From Roseovarius sp. THAF27 (lineage in GTDB: Bacteria; Pseudomonadota; Alphaproteobacteria; Rhodobacterales; Rhodobacteraceae): 64,000 nt of DNA. Under the pieces are notes generated by a model that ran no database searches, was not told where the DNA came from, and worked only from the letters and a program-made list of their open reading frames with translations. How positions within the stretch are numbered: the stretch's first letter is position 1; the number at the start of each line of letters is the position of its first letter. Both the position numbers and the translations under genes were made by a program. Shown piece by piece: positions 27,499-35,775 of this stretch. Location: contig NZ_CP045393.1 of NCBI RefSeq assembly GCF_009363655.1, positions 1,426,001 through 1,490,000 on the forward strand, read 5' to 3'.

Positions 27499-28193
27499 CA
27501 GGCGGTCCGGTCCGTGGTGTCTGCGCCGGTGTGGTCGTCGAGAGCGTCCGCTTCGCGGGACTGGACATCCCAGATCATGCGGCTGTCAAAGGCTTGGGCA
27601 GAGAGCATCGTGAAAATCACCGAGAGCGCAAAAAACAAACTGGCGCGACCCGGATTGATGGCCGCCAATGTATTCAACTGCACCAAGGAGGACATGATGG
27701 CAACCACGAATATGTCGATCATCGACCAGCGTCCAATGTATTCAACGACTTCGTAGAGCAGCTGCCGCTGGTGCATGGAGATGCTGGAGACGCGCCGGAC
27801 CGAGATGGCCAGAAAGGCGATGGCCAGGAACTTGGCCACGGGGATGGCGACGCTGGCAATCAGGATGATGAGCGCGATACCGGGAGACCCGTAGTGGAAA
27901 AGCTCGATCGCGCCGCCGACGATGGTGTCCTCCTGCACGGTCAGAAGCGTGCGGGTTTGCAACATCGGGTACATGTTGGCCGGGATATAGCACAGGAAGC
28001 CGACGATCCAGAAGGCCCAGACCCGTTGCAGGCTGCCGGTGTCGCGCGATTGCAAGGGCTTGCCGCACCGGCCGCAGAATTCGGTTCCGGCAGGCCAGAC
28101 CTTGGTGCAGCGGGTGCAGGCGACAAGGCCCAGTTCGCGTGCGCTCTTTATGTCTTGGGTTTGTCCAGAGAGTTCCATACCGACCACCTGCAC
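27498..28193 (-). CDS. pqiA: PqiA-domain membrane protein (second of two)
   Basis: 231 aa: a zinc-ribbon-like N-terminus (CTRCTKVWPAGTEFCGRCG, Cys pairs near residues 26-29 and 40-43), then four membrane segments of one PqiA domain, beginning AFWIVGFLCYIPANMYPML. E. coli PqiA holds two such domains in one chain; here they are separate genes. The start is either 28193 or the ATG at 28178; both overlap the end of the first PqiA gene. The stop overlaps the pqiB start. Confidence 0.88.
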   Translation of the reverse strand: MQVVGMELSGQTQDIKSARELGLVACTRCTKVWPAGTEFCGRCGKPLQSRDTGSLQRVWAFWIVGFLCYIPANMYPMLQTRTLLTVQEDTIVGGAIELFHYGSPGIALIILIASVAIPVAKFLAIAFLAISVRRVSSISMHQRQLLYEVVEYIGRWSMIDIFVVAIMSSLVQLNTLAAINPGRASLFFALSVIFTMLSAQAFDSRMIWDVQSREADALDDHTGADTTDRTA

Positions 28194-28777
28194 AGGAAAT
28201 TATCCTGAACGACTACGAGAAAAACCAGGGCGCAAAACATCCAGAAGGCGGGCCCGAAGCCGACATCGGCCAAGTCCGTGATCTTGACCAGGGCCACCGC
28301 GCAGCCGATGGCGAAAATCTCGGCCATGGACCATGGGCGCATCGCCTCGGACAGGCGAAAGGCCTGCGTCGCGCCCCGCGCTGGTGGACGGTCGAGCACG
28401 ATTGGGATCAGCACGTACATCGACAGCAGAACCCGCGCCAGCGGGATGAAGACGATCAGTGCCGCGGTGGCCAAGGCCAAGGCGATCATGGGGCCGTCGC
28501 TGAAGGCCAGCGCCGCGTCCAGGATCGAGACCGAGTTCGACGTGCCCGCGGCCGTGATCGTCAGGAAAGGAAAGACCGTCGCCGAGACGATCAGGATCGC
28601 CACGGTGAGCGACAGCGCGATGATCTGGAGCCCGGCCTTGCGCCGGGGCGTGATCAGCGCCGTGCCGCACCGCGCGCATTTGGCCCGCTCGCCAGCTTCG
28701 GGCCGGCGCAGGCTGTAGGCCGCATCGCATTGCGGGCAGACGATGACTTCGTCGAGATTGAGTGAGGTTTCGCGCAT
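28148..28777 (-). CDS. pqiA: PqiA-domain membrane protein (first of two)
   Basis: 209 aa with an N-terminal zinc ribbon (VCPQCDAAYSL and CARCG) and four membrane segments. I take the ATG at 28777 (MRETSLNLDEVIVCPQC), since the preceding in-frame residues are unlike the family. It opens the pqi operon and overlaps the second PqiA gene by 31-46 nt. Together the two chains should make the equivalent of full-length PqiA in the inner membrane. The AT-rich sequence just upstream (28780-28800) is a plausible promoter on the minus strand. Confidence 0.87.
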   Translation of the reverse strand: MRETSLNLDEVIVCPQCDAAYSLRRPEAGERAKCARCGTALITPRRKAGLQIIALSLTVAILIVSATVFPFLTITAAGTSNSVSILDAALAFSDGPMIALALATAALIVFIPLARVLLSMYVLIPIVLDRPPARGATQAFRLSEAMRPWSMAEIFAIGCAVALVKITDLADVGFGPAFWMFCALVFLVVVQDNFLCRWSVWNSLDKPKT

Positions 28778-28939
28778 CAACACGATAATTAGTGTATTGC
28801 CACGGTTTGCAAGCGGCAATTCACGGACGGGACAGGCTGAAATCGGTGCGGGCCTTGCCGTCGCGCGGATTGGTCGCGCCACGGTGCGGCGTCAGCGGCG
28901 CGGCAAAACCGGGCCTCCCTGACAGGATGGCCTTGCGAG

Positions 28940-29716
28940 TCACGCCAAAGCCGCCACGATCGCGTCGAGACCGTCGGTCAGCGCGGCAGGGCCGGGTTGC
29001 AGGATGAGGGGCGACTTGATCTCGAAGATGCGATTGTCGCGGACGGCGGGAATGGCGTCCCATCCGGGGCGGGCCGCGATCTTCTCGGGGCGGACCTTCT
29101 TTCCGCACCACGAGCCGATGATGATGTCGGGGGCGGCGGCGATGACCTGATCGGAGGTGACGAAGCGGTCGCGCGCCTTCTCATTGGCCGCCAGTTTGGG
29201 GAAGGCGTCCTGCCCGCCGGCGATCTCGATCAGGTCCGAGACCCAGCCGATCCCGGAGATCATCGGCTCGTCCCATTCCTCGAAATAGACTTTCGGGCGG
29301 GGTTTTCCCGCCGCGTTGGCGGCTACCTGTGCCAGCCGGTCGCGATAGTGATCGACCAGTTGAGCGGCCTTGGCCTCTTGCCCGACGGTGGCGCCCAAGT
29401 GGCGGATCATGGCGAGGATGCCGTGCAGGTCACGCTGATTGTAGCCCATGACGGCGATGCCTTCGCGCAGAAGTGCTGCGGCGATGTCGGCCTGAAGGTC
29501 CGAGAAGGTCAGGACGAGGTCCGGCTGGAGCGCGAGGATCTTTGGGATGTCGGCGGAGGTGAAGGCCGAGACACGGGGCTTTTCCTGGCGCACGCCCCTG
29601 GGGCGCACGGCATAGCCCGAGACGCCGACGATACGGTCCTGTTCGCCCAAAAGGTAGAGGGTTTCGACGGTTTCCTCGGTCAGGCAGACGATGCGTTCGG
29701 GAGGGAAGGTTTTCAT
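28940..29716 (-). CDS. BtuF-fold cobalamin-binding-type protein without signal peptide
   Basis: 258 aa with the fold of vitamin B12/iron-siderophore binding proteins: PERIVCLTEETVETLYLLGEQDRIVGVSGY at the start (split here over residues 6-35), then PKILALQPDLVLTF and KVYFEEWDEPMISGIGWVSDLIEIAGG. No signal peptide or lipobox precedes the domain, and no transporter genes are adjacent, so it may act in the cytoplasm or depend on another export route. Signal-less members of this family are widely annotated as cobalamin-binding proteins. No cobalamin riboswitch fits in the ~75-nt upstream gap. Confidence 0.8.
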   Translation of the reverse strand: MKTFPPERIVCLTEETVETLYLLGEQDRIVGVSGYAVRPRGVRQEKPRVSAFTSADIPKILALQPDLVLTFSDLQADIAAALLREGIAVMGYNQRDLHGILAMIRHLGATVGQEAKAAQLVDHYRDRLAQVAANAAGKPRPKVYFEEWDEPMISGIGWVSDLIEIAGGQDAFPKLAANEKARDRFVTSDQVIAAAPDIIIGSWCGKKVRPEKIAARPGWDAIPAVRDNRIFEIKSPLILQPGPAALTDGLDAIVAALA

Positions 29717-29790
29717 GGGCTGTGATCCGCGCGGTTGGGTCCGGGCACGGTGCTAACACAGTTGGCCGGTGTGTCCATCCGGATCACCGA

Positions 29791-31212
29791 TCAGCCGTGC
29801 GAGGTGTTGAGGTCCTGGATCAGGCGGCCGTGACGGCGGGTTTCGGTGATGACGTGGCCGAAGGTGGTCAGGCCCTTGCCTTCGAGCAGGGGGGTGAGTT
29901 TCACCAGCGCCTCGGCCGTCGCTTGCGCGTCGCCGAGGGCGGTGTGGCGCAGGTCGGGTGGAATGGTGATCCCGAGGCGGTCGCAGAGGGCGTCGAGCGA
30001 GTGTTCGGCGGTGGTGCCGAAGACGACGGCGGACAGCAGCACGGTGTCGAGGACGGGGTGGTCCCACGCGACGCCCATGCGGTCGGCGGAGCGGCGGAAG
30101 AAGCCGATGTCGAAGGGCGCGTTATGGGCGACCAGCACGGCGTCGCGGGCGAAATGGTGGAAATCGCGGCCCACGGTGTCGAAATCCGGGGCGTTCCGCA
30201 CGTCGTCGTCGGTGATGCGGTGGATTTTCGTCGAGGCGGGCGGGATCGGGCGTTTGGGGTCGACATAGGTGTCGATGACCTCGCCCTCGACGAGGCGCCC
30301 ATTGAGGATGCGCACGGCACCGAGTTGGATCACGTGATCGTCCTGCGGCGAAAGTCCGGTGGTTTCGGTGTCGAAGGCGACACAGCAGAGTGACCGCAGC
30401 GGCGTGTCGCGGATATCGCAGGCCTGCGCGGTTTCCATCAGGTCGAAGTCATAAACCAGCGGGCGGGCCTTGGTCGGGTCGACCTCGGTTTCCTGGGTGT
30501 CGAGAAGGAGCATGTAGCCGCCTTCGCCAAGGGGTTTAAGACGGACCTTGTAGCGTCGGGCGCCGGAGTGGTCGTGCAGTTCGGTGGAGATTTCGGCCTT
30601 GGTCCGGCTCATTTGGTCCTGGGCGGCGGCGAGGCCGGCGGCATCGAAATAGTCGCCGAGCGGAGCCTTGAGGCGGGGCGGGGCGATCTGGCGGAGGATG
30701 TCGGCGGCCTGTCCGTCGTAGAGCACGATTTCCTGGGCCGGGTTCACGAGGATCGTGGCGACGGGGATCTCGGTGAGCAAGGCTGTCAGGCGCTTGGATT
30801 CCGTGCGCAGGCGTTCGGTTTCGCGGGCGACCTGTGCGGCGGTGTCCATGACGCCCGCGCTGAGCGTGCGGGTGACGGCGTCGGCGGCGGTGGCGAGATC
30901 ACCGAGGTATTTCGTGCTTTCGGGGCACAGGTCCTTGTCGACGCCGGAATGGGCGCGCAGGCGCAGGTTGGTCGAGAGCATCTGGATGGGCTTGGCGAGG
31001 TTTTCATCGAACAGCAGCCAGACACCGGCCAGAAGCGCGGTGTTGAGAAGTGCGAAGACAATGAAGGCGGTGACAAAGGGCGCGGCGGGAAGCGTGCCTT
31101 GGGCCCGCGACCAGCCGAACCAGAGCGCTGCGCCGGCCAGTGCCACCGCGCCCGTCGCCAGAAGGCAGAAAAACAGGAAGATGCGCAGGCGGAGGCTGAG
31201 GCGGGAGAGCAT
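29791..31212 (-). CDS. Membrane-anchored DnaQ-type 3'-5' exonuclease
   Basis: 473 aa. Two N-terminal membrane segments (residues about 9-34 and 46-68) precede a HAMP/PAS-like region (about 69-245, with EIPVATILVNPAQEIVLYDG). The DEDDh exonuclease domain is complete: ExoI FDTETTG (Asp281, Glu283), ExoII HNAPFD (Asp368), ExoIII HTALGDAQAT (His423, Asp428). It resembles the epsilon subunit of DNA polymerase III only in the nuclease domain; a membrane sensor-like architecture is unusual for a nuclease. It follows a membrane protein and the DUF294 protein in one operon, near acetate-uptake genes. Confidence 0.88.
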   Translation of the reverse strand: MLSRLSLRLRIFLFFCLLATGAVALAGAALWFGWSRAQGTLPAAPFVTAFIVFALLNTALLAGVWLLFDENLAKPIQMLSTNLRLRAHSGVDKDLCPESTKYLGDLATAADAVTRTLSAGVMDTAAQVARETERLRTESKRLTALLTEIPVATILVNPAQEIVLYDGQAADILRQIAPPRLKAPLGDYFDAAGLAAAQDQMSRTKAEISTELHDHSGARRYKVRLKPLGEGGYMLLLDTQETEVDPTKARPLVYDFDLMETAQACDIRDTPLRSLCCVAFDTETTGLSPQDDHVIQLGAVRILNGRLVEGEVIDTYVDPKRPIPPASTKIHRITDDDVRNAPDFDTVGRDFHHFARDAVLVAHNAPFDIGFFRRSADRMGVAWDHPVLDTVLLSAVVFGTTAEHSLDALCDRLGITIPPDLRHTALGDAQATAEALVKLTPLLEGKGLTTFGHVITETRRHGRLIQDLNTSHG

Positions 31213-31213
31213 G

Positions 31214-31732
31214 TCAGGTCTCGCAGACGATACCGAGAAGCGGGTCGTCCTCGGGCAGGGGTTGCCAGTCGGCGTCGGTGACGGCGCCGTCTTGCGCGAA
31301 CTCGGCCCCGTCGATCAGCAGGGCCGAGCGGTTGGCAGTGCAGTCGAAGAGGACAGGCGCCTTGTTGACCGGCGCCCAGCGGCCGAAGAAGTAGATGTCG
31401 GCGATGGTCTGGCCGGGCTGGTTGGCGTTGCGCCGGGCGTTGCCGGTATCGACGGCGGCGAAGCGTTCGGTATAGGGCCAGATCTGGGTCCAAGGGCGGA
31501 TCCAGCTTTGCTCGTCGATCGTGACGGCGATCTGCATGCCTTCGGGCAGCGCGTCAGCGGTGCGGTCGTACCAGGTGTATTCGTTGGAGATGGTCGCGGC
31601 GATCATGCCGAGACCTGCCGCCACGGGCGTGAGCCAGCGCGGCAGGCGGCGGCCCAGGGCGATGTTGACGATCATCAAAAGACCGGCGGCGGCGACGCCC
31701 GCGAAAATCGTGGCGAGGAGTTCTATGAACAT
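31214..31732 (-). CDS. Membrane-anchored hypothetical protein of the DUF294-exonuclease operon
   Basis: 172 aa with two N-terminal hydrophobic segments (LLATIFAGVAAAGLLMIVNIA and WLTPVAAGLGMIAATI), then a soluble domain with EYTWYDRTADALPEGMQ and a C-terminal Asp/Glu-rich stretch. I do not recognise a named family. The gene lies 4 nt after the DUF294 gene and 1 nt before the exonuclease gene, so the three are tightly coupled and probably work together. Confidence 0.7.
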   Translation of the reverse strand: MFIELLATIFAGVAAAGLLMIVNIALGRRLPRWLTPVAAGLGMIAATISNEYTWYDRTADALPEGMQIAVTIDEQSWIRPWTQIWPYTERFAAVDTGNARRNANQPGQTIADIYFFGRWAPVNKAPVLFDCTANRSALLIDGAEFAQDGAVTDADWQPLPEDDPLLGIVCET

Positions 31733-31736
31733 TTGC

Positions 31737-33557
31737 TTACCCTAACATGCCTTTGCCCGACGATACCGAGGATTGCATCGTCTTGACCACCACGAAGGCG
31801 TCGCGCAGGTGGCTGCGCTCGAAATCTGAGAGGGTGGAGGGATCGAGGAAGTTGTCGGGCAGATCGCCCGCCTTGACCTGTGCCGCCTGGTGGTCGAGCC
31901 GCATTGTCGCGATGAGGTCGTAGGCATCCAGAAGATCGGCACCGCCCGAGGTCGAGAGGTGACCGGCGGCCTGTGCGGCAACCAGCCGCGCGCGGGTATT
32001 GACCTGACGCAGCTGGCCTTGCAGCGCGTAGACGCGGCTCAGGTCGGTTATGGGCACGACGCCGTTATGCTTGAGGTCGAGGCGGCGCCGATGCTCGCCC
32101 GACCGGATGGTGGCGAGACCCCGCAGGAGGCCCAGAGGGGGCTGGTGCTTGATCGAGTTGGAAATCATGTGCGCGGTGAAAATCGAGTTTTTCGCGGCCT
32201 TGGCGAGCGTGTCGGTTTGCAGCGTGTCGAAAAGCGTGGTGTCGCCGCCGATGGGGCGCAGGTCGAACATGACCGAGGCCAGCATCTGCGCCTCGGGGTT
32301 CGGGCGGGCGATCCAGTCGTCGAAATAGCCGCGCCAGACGCGCAGGGGTTGGCACCAGCGCGGGTTGGTCGCCATCATGTCGCCCGGGCAGTAGAAGTAG
32401 CCGCAAGTGTCCAGCCCGTCGCTGACGAATTTGGCGAGGCTGTTGAAGTAAGGCATATCGGCGTCGGTGACGTCGTCGGACAGGATCACGCAGTTGTCCT
32501 GATCCGAGACGCCGGTGTGTTCCTGCCGGCCCTGAGAGCCGCAGGCGAGCCAGAGGTAGGGCACGGGTGGGTCGCCGAGGTCTTCTTCGGCCAGCCTTAG
32601 CAGGCGGCGGGTAACGGTGTCGGCGATATCGGTGATAAGCCGCGTGACCACGTCGTGGCGGTTGCCCGAGCCGACAAGCTGGGCCAGAAGTTGGGGGATC
32701 TCGGCGGTGGCGCGGGACATGGTGGCGGCGTCGTCGGCGCGCGCGATGCGGCCCACCAGAGCGCCCGAGGACAGCGCCTGCACGCGGGTGAGATCGGTCT
32801 GCGTCACGATGCCGACCAGTTGCGTGCCATCGGTGATGGGCACGTGGCCGATGCCGCGCTCCATCATGAGGTGCAGCACGTCGGTGCCGAGCGCATCGGG
32901 GCCGAGCGTCAAAGGCGCTTCGGTCATGATGCTGGAGATCGGGGCCGACGGATCGGTGCCTTGAGCCACGACCTTGCCGTTCATGTCGCGCACGGTGAGG
33001 ATGCCGCGCAGGTCGCCGCCCTCGGTGATGCAGATCGACGAGATGTGGTGTTCGTGCATCTGCGCCGCCGCGTCGCGGATCGGAGTGGCAGGCGTGCAGG
33101 TGAGCGGATCGCGGGTCATCAACTCGGCCACGCGCAGGGTCGTGAGGTCCTTGCGGTCGCTGCGCGCCGGGCGGCGGCGGTCGAAGAAGCGGGCGACCTT
33201 GGCGGAGGACTTGATGAGGGCGAAGAGCGCGTCCGCCGGCATCACGATCAGCGTGGCGTCGGTGCGGGCGGTGGCGGTGCGGCTGGCGACATCCTCGCGC
33301 AGGAGCGCGCGTTCGCCGAAGGAATTGCGGGGGCCGAGCAGGGACAGCTGGACGTCGGCCTCGTCCTTTATCTCGATCTCGCCGGTGACGACGATGTAGA
33401 GGCTGTCGACAGTGTCGCGCAGTTTGAAGATGTCGGCGCCGGCGGCAAAATCGGCGGCGTCGCAGCGCGTGGACAGGTCATCGAGATCGCTGTCATCTAG
33501 GCTGTCATAAGGGTGAACGGAGCGCAGGAACTGCGTCAGATCGCTCGAAAGGGGCAT
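31737..33557 (-). CDS. cNMP-binding/CBS/nucleotidyltransferase protein (DUF294 family)
   Basis: 606 aa, cytosolic. In order: a cyclic-nucleotide-binding-type domain (residues ~10-130, IFKLRDTVDSLYIVVTGEIEI), two CBS domains (~165-285), a GlnD-like nucleotidyltransferase core with GSQGRQEHTGVSDQD near residues 350-364 (GS and DxD metal motif kept), and a C-terminal DUF294 helical domain. The ATG at 33557 follows from the family start MPLSSDLTQFLRSV; upstream residues are low-complexity. In many proteobacteria this family sits with acetate-type symporters, as here. The reaction is unknown. Confidence 0.87.
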   Translation of the reverse strand: MPLSSDLTQFLRSVHPYDSLDDSDLDDLSTRCDAADFAAGADIFKLRDTVDSLYIVVTGEIEIKDEADVQLSLLGPRNSFGERALLREDVASRTATARTDATLIVMPADALFALIKSSAKVARFFDRRRPARSDRKDLTTLRVAELMTRDPLTCTPATPIRDAAAQMHEHHISSICITEGGDLRGILTVRDMNGKVVAQGTDPSAPISSIMTEAPLTLGPDALGTDVLHLMMERGIGHVPITDGTQLVGIVTQTDLTRVQALSSGALVGRIARADDAATMSRATAEIPQLLAQLVGSGNRHDVVTRLITDIADTVTRRLLRLAEEDLGDPPVPYLWLACGSQGRQEHTGVSDQDNCVILSDDVTDADMPYFNSLAKFVSDGLDTCGYFYCPGDMMATNPRWCQPLRVWRGYFDDWIARPNPEAQMLASVMFDLRPIGGDTTLFDTLQTDTLAKAAKNSIFTAHMISNSIKHQPPLGLLRGLATIRSGEHRRRLDLKHNGVVPITDLSRVYALQGQLRQVNTRARLVAAQAAGHLSTSGGADLLDAYDLIATMRLDHQAAQVKAGDLPDNFLDPSTLSDFERSHLRDAFVVVKTMQSSVSSGKGMLG

Positions 33558-33624
33558 GGTCGGAGCCTCTTGAGGGGGTGGTCGGGCCCACCTTGGCGCG
33601 GGCCGGACCGGATTTGAAGCGAAA

Positions 33625-33652
33625 GCCCCGCCGCAAGGTGTTGCGGCGGGGC
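33625..33652 (-). terminator. Terminator of the acs2-adk-symporter operon
   Basis: A perfect 12-bp stem, GCCCCGCCGCAA with TTGCGGCGGGGC, around a 4-nt loop, just after the symporter stop (33664). On the minus strand it is followed by TTTCGCTT, a modest U-rich tail. It also separates this operon from the DUF294 operon downstream. Confidence 0.8.
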
Positions 33653-33663
33653 CATCGTTGATC

Positions 33664-35448
33664 TTAGTGACCTTCGACGGCGCTGCCGGCGCCACGCGGG
33701 ACGCGGACGCTTTCGACGAGGTCCTTGATCTCCTGCGGGGTCTCCTTCGTGATGCTGGCGACGAAGAACGCCACCGCGAAGTTGACCGCGGCACCGATCG
33801 CCCCGAAGGAGGTCGATTTGACCGGACCCAAGAGCGGGTCTGCGTCGGTGAAGGTGTTGGTGTCGGGAATGAAGAACCAACCCTTGTGCAGGAAGATGTA
33901 GAGCAGCGTCACCGTGAGACCTGCCAGCATGCCCGCGACCGCGCCGGAGTTGTTGATGCGGGTCGAGAAGATCCCCATCATCAGCGCCGGGAAGATCGAG
34001 GCCGCCGCAAGCCCGAAGGCGAGCGCCACCGTCTGGGCGGCGAAGCCCGGTGGATTGAGGCCCAGAAGCACCGCGACCACGATCGCGGCGGCCATCGAGA
34101 CCCGCGCCGCCATAAGCTCGGACCTCTCGGACATGTTCGGGGTCAACTGACCCTTCAGCAGGTCGTGCGAGACAGCCGAGGAAATGGCCAGCAGAAGACC
34201 CGCCGCCGTGGAGAGCGCGGCGGCAAGTCCGCCGGCGGCCACGAGGCCGATCACCCAGCCGGGCAGGTTGGCGATTTCCGGGTTGGCCAGCACGAGGATG
34301 TCACGGTTGAAATTCGTGAACTCGTTGCCTTCCCAGCCGTTCGCCTCGGCCTTTTCCTGAAGATCCGGATTGGCATCATTGTAGTACTGGATCATGCCGT
34401 CGCCGTTCTTGTCTTCCCAACCCAAGAGGCCGGTCTGTTCCCAGGTGGCCATCCAGGCGTACTCGGGCGCAGTCTCGATCTGCTCGACGCTGACGGCGGC
34501 GCCGTCGGTGCCGTTGGGCCACATCAGTTCCGAGATGTTCAGCCGCGCCATCGCGCCGACGGCCGGGGCCGTCAGGTACAGCAGCGCGATGAAGACCAGC
34601 GTCCAGCCGGCGGACCAGCGGGCGTCGGACACGCGCGGCACGGTGAAGAACCGCATGATGACGTGGGGCAGACCGGCGGTGCCGATCATCAGCGACAGGG
34701 TGAAGAGCACCATGTTGATGGTCGAACCATGCGCCGCCGTGTATTCGGCAAAGCCGAGGTCGGTCACGATCTGGTTCAGCTTGGCCAGCAGCGGCTCGCC
34801 TTCGGCGGTGTCACCGAAAAGACCAAGCGCCGGGATCGGGTTGCCCGTCAGTTGCAGCGAGATGAACACGGCCGGGATCGTGTAGGCCAGGATCAGCACG
34901 CAGTATTGCGCCACCTGGGTGTATGTCACGCCCTTCATGCCGCCGAACACGGCGTAGGCGAACACCACGCAGGCCCCGATCATCAGACCCCAGAAGGCGT
35001 CGATTTCGAGGAAGCGGCCAAAGGCGATGCCCACGCCCTGCATCTGGCCGATCACGTAGGTGATGGAAGCCACCAGCAGGCAGATCACGGCCACGAGGCG
35101 CGCGGTGGGCGAATAGAACCGGTCGCCGATGAACTCGGACACGGTGAACTTGCCGAACTTGCGCAGGTAGGGCGCCAGCAGCAGGGCCAAGAGCACGTAG
35201 CCGCCCGTCCAGCCCATCAGGAAGGAGGAGTTGTCATAGCCGGTGAAGGCGATGAGGCCCGCCATCGAGATGAAGGACGCTGCCGACATCCAGTCGGCCG
35301 CGGTGGCCATCCCGTTGGTGACCGGGTGCACGCCGCGACCGGCGGCATAGAATTCGCTGGTCGAGCCCGCGCGGGCCCAGATCGCGATGCCGATATAGAG
35401 CGCGAAGGATGCGCCCACGAACAGCAGGTTGAGAGTAAACTGATCCAT
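33664..35448 (-). CDS. Sodium:solute symporter, acetate-permease type (ActP/VC2705-like)
   Basis: A 594-aa inner-membrane protein of the SSS family with about 13 membrane segments. The N-terminus EFYAAGRGVHPVTNGMATAADWMSAASF (residues 33-60, shown in part) and the YVIGQMQGVGIAFGRFL block match the subfamily annotated as cation acetate symporter that partners with DUF4212 proteins. A periplasmic insertion (~residues 325-390, with DKNGDGM) resembles a calcium-binding loop and is typical of this subgroup. The DUF4212 gene ends 3 nt upstream. Acs and Adk in the same operon support acetate or a related short-chain acid as substrate. Confidence 0.9.
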   Translation of the reverse strand: MDQFTLNLLFVGASFALYIGIAIWARAGSTSEFYAAGRGVHPVTNGMATAADWMSAASFISMAGLIAFTGYDNSSFLMGWTGGYVLLALLLAPYLRKFGKFTVSEFIGDRFYSPTARLVAVICLLVASITYVIGQMQGVGIAFGRFLEIDAFWGLMIGACVVFAYAVFGGMKGVTYTQVAQYCVLILAYTIPAVFISLQLTGNPIPALGLFGDTAEGEPLLAKLNQIVTDLGFAEYTAAHGSTINMVLFTLSLMIGTAGLPHVIMRFFTVPRVSDARWSAGWTLVFIALLYLTAPAVGAMARLNISELMWPNGTDGAAVSVEQIETAPEYAWMATWEQTGLLGWEDKNGDGMIQYYNDANPDLQEKAEANGWEGNEFTNFNRDILVLANPEIANLPGWVIGLVAAGGLAAALSTAAGLLLAISSAVSHDLLKGQLTPNMSERSELMAARVSMAAAIVVAVLLGLNPPGFAAQTVALAFGLAAASIFPALMMGIFSTRINNSGAVAGMLAGLTVTLLYIFLHKGWFFIPDTNTFTDADPLLGPVKSTSFGAIGAAVNFAVAFFVASITKETPQEIKDLVESVRVPRGAGSAVEGH

Positions 35449-35451
35449 GAT

Positions 35452-35712
35452 TTACACCTCGTCCACGCCGTATTCACGGTCGAGCTTGTTCATCCGCCAG
35501 GCGTAGAAAAAGATCAGCGCCAGGAAAACGAGGATCGAGCCTTGCTGGGCGAACCAGAAGCCAAGGTCGGTGCCGCCGACCTCGATGCCCGAAATGAGCG
35601 GGCGCAGGACGATCCCGAACCCGAAAGAGACCAGCGCCCAGATGACGAGGCTGATCAGGATGAGACGCACATTGGCTTTCCAATACTGCGCGCTTGTTTT
35701 GTCCAGAGACAT
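35452..35712 (-). CDS. DUF4212 small symporter subunit
   Basis: 86 aa with two membrane helices (LILISLVIWALVSFGFGIVL and FAQQGSILVFLALIFFYAW). It matches the DUF4212 'sodium/substrate symporter small subunit' family, which is encoded directly before acetate-type SSS permeases. GGAGGAGGGA precedes the ATG. The gap to the permease is 3 nt, so the two are coupled. Confidence 0.93.
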   Translation of the reverse strand: MSLDKTSAQYWKANVRLILISLVIWALVSFGFGIVLRPLISGIEVGGTDLGFWFAQQGSILVFLALIFFYAWRMNKLDREYGVDEV

Positions 35713-35742
35713 GTTTGGGGTCCCTCCTCCTAGTGAAATGGC

Positions 35743-35763
35743 CGGGCCGCGACATGCGGCCCG
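35743..35763 (-). other. Intercistronic hairpin between adk and DUF4212
   Basis: CGGGCCGC (35743-35750) pairs with GCGGCCCG (35756-35763) around GACAT. It splits the operon into acs2-adk and DUF4212-symporter halves. No U-run follows in the minus-strand transcript, so read-through with mRNA stabilisation or partial termination is the likely effect. Confidence 0.55.
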
Positions 35764-35775
35764 ACCGGCGTTTCG

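Noticed and set aside
29717..29790. Cobalamin riboswitch before the BtuF-fold gene
   Set aside because: The gap is only about 75 nt and lacks the B12 box; it is too short for the aptamer.
33658..35733. A 691-aa plus-strand frame
   Set aside because: Antisense to the symporter and DUF4212 genes, with His/Arg/Gly-rich low-complexity sequence and no family features.
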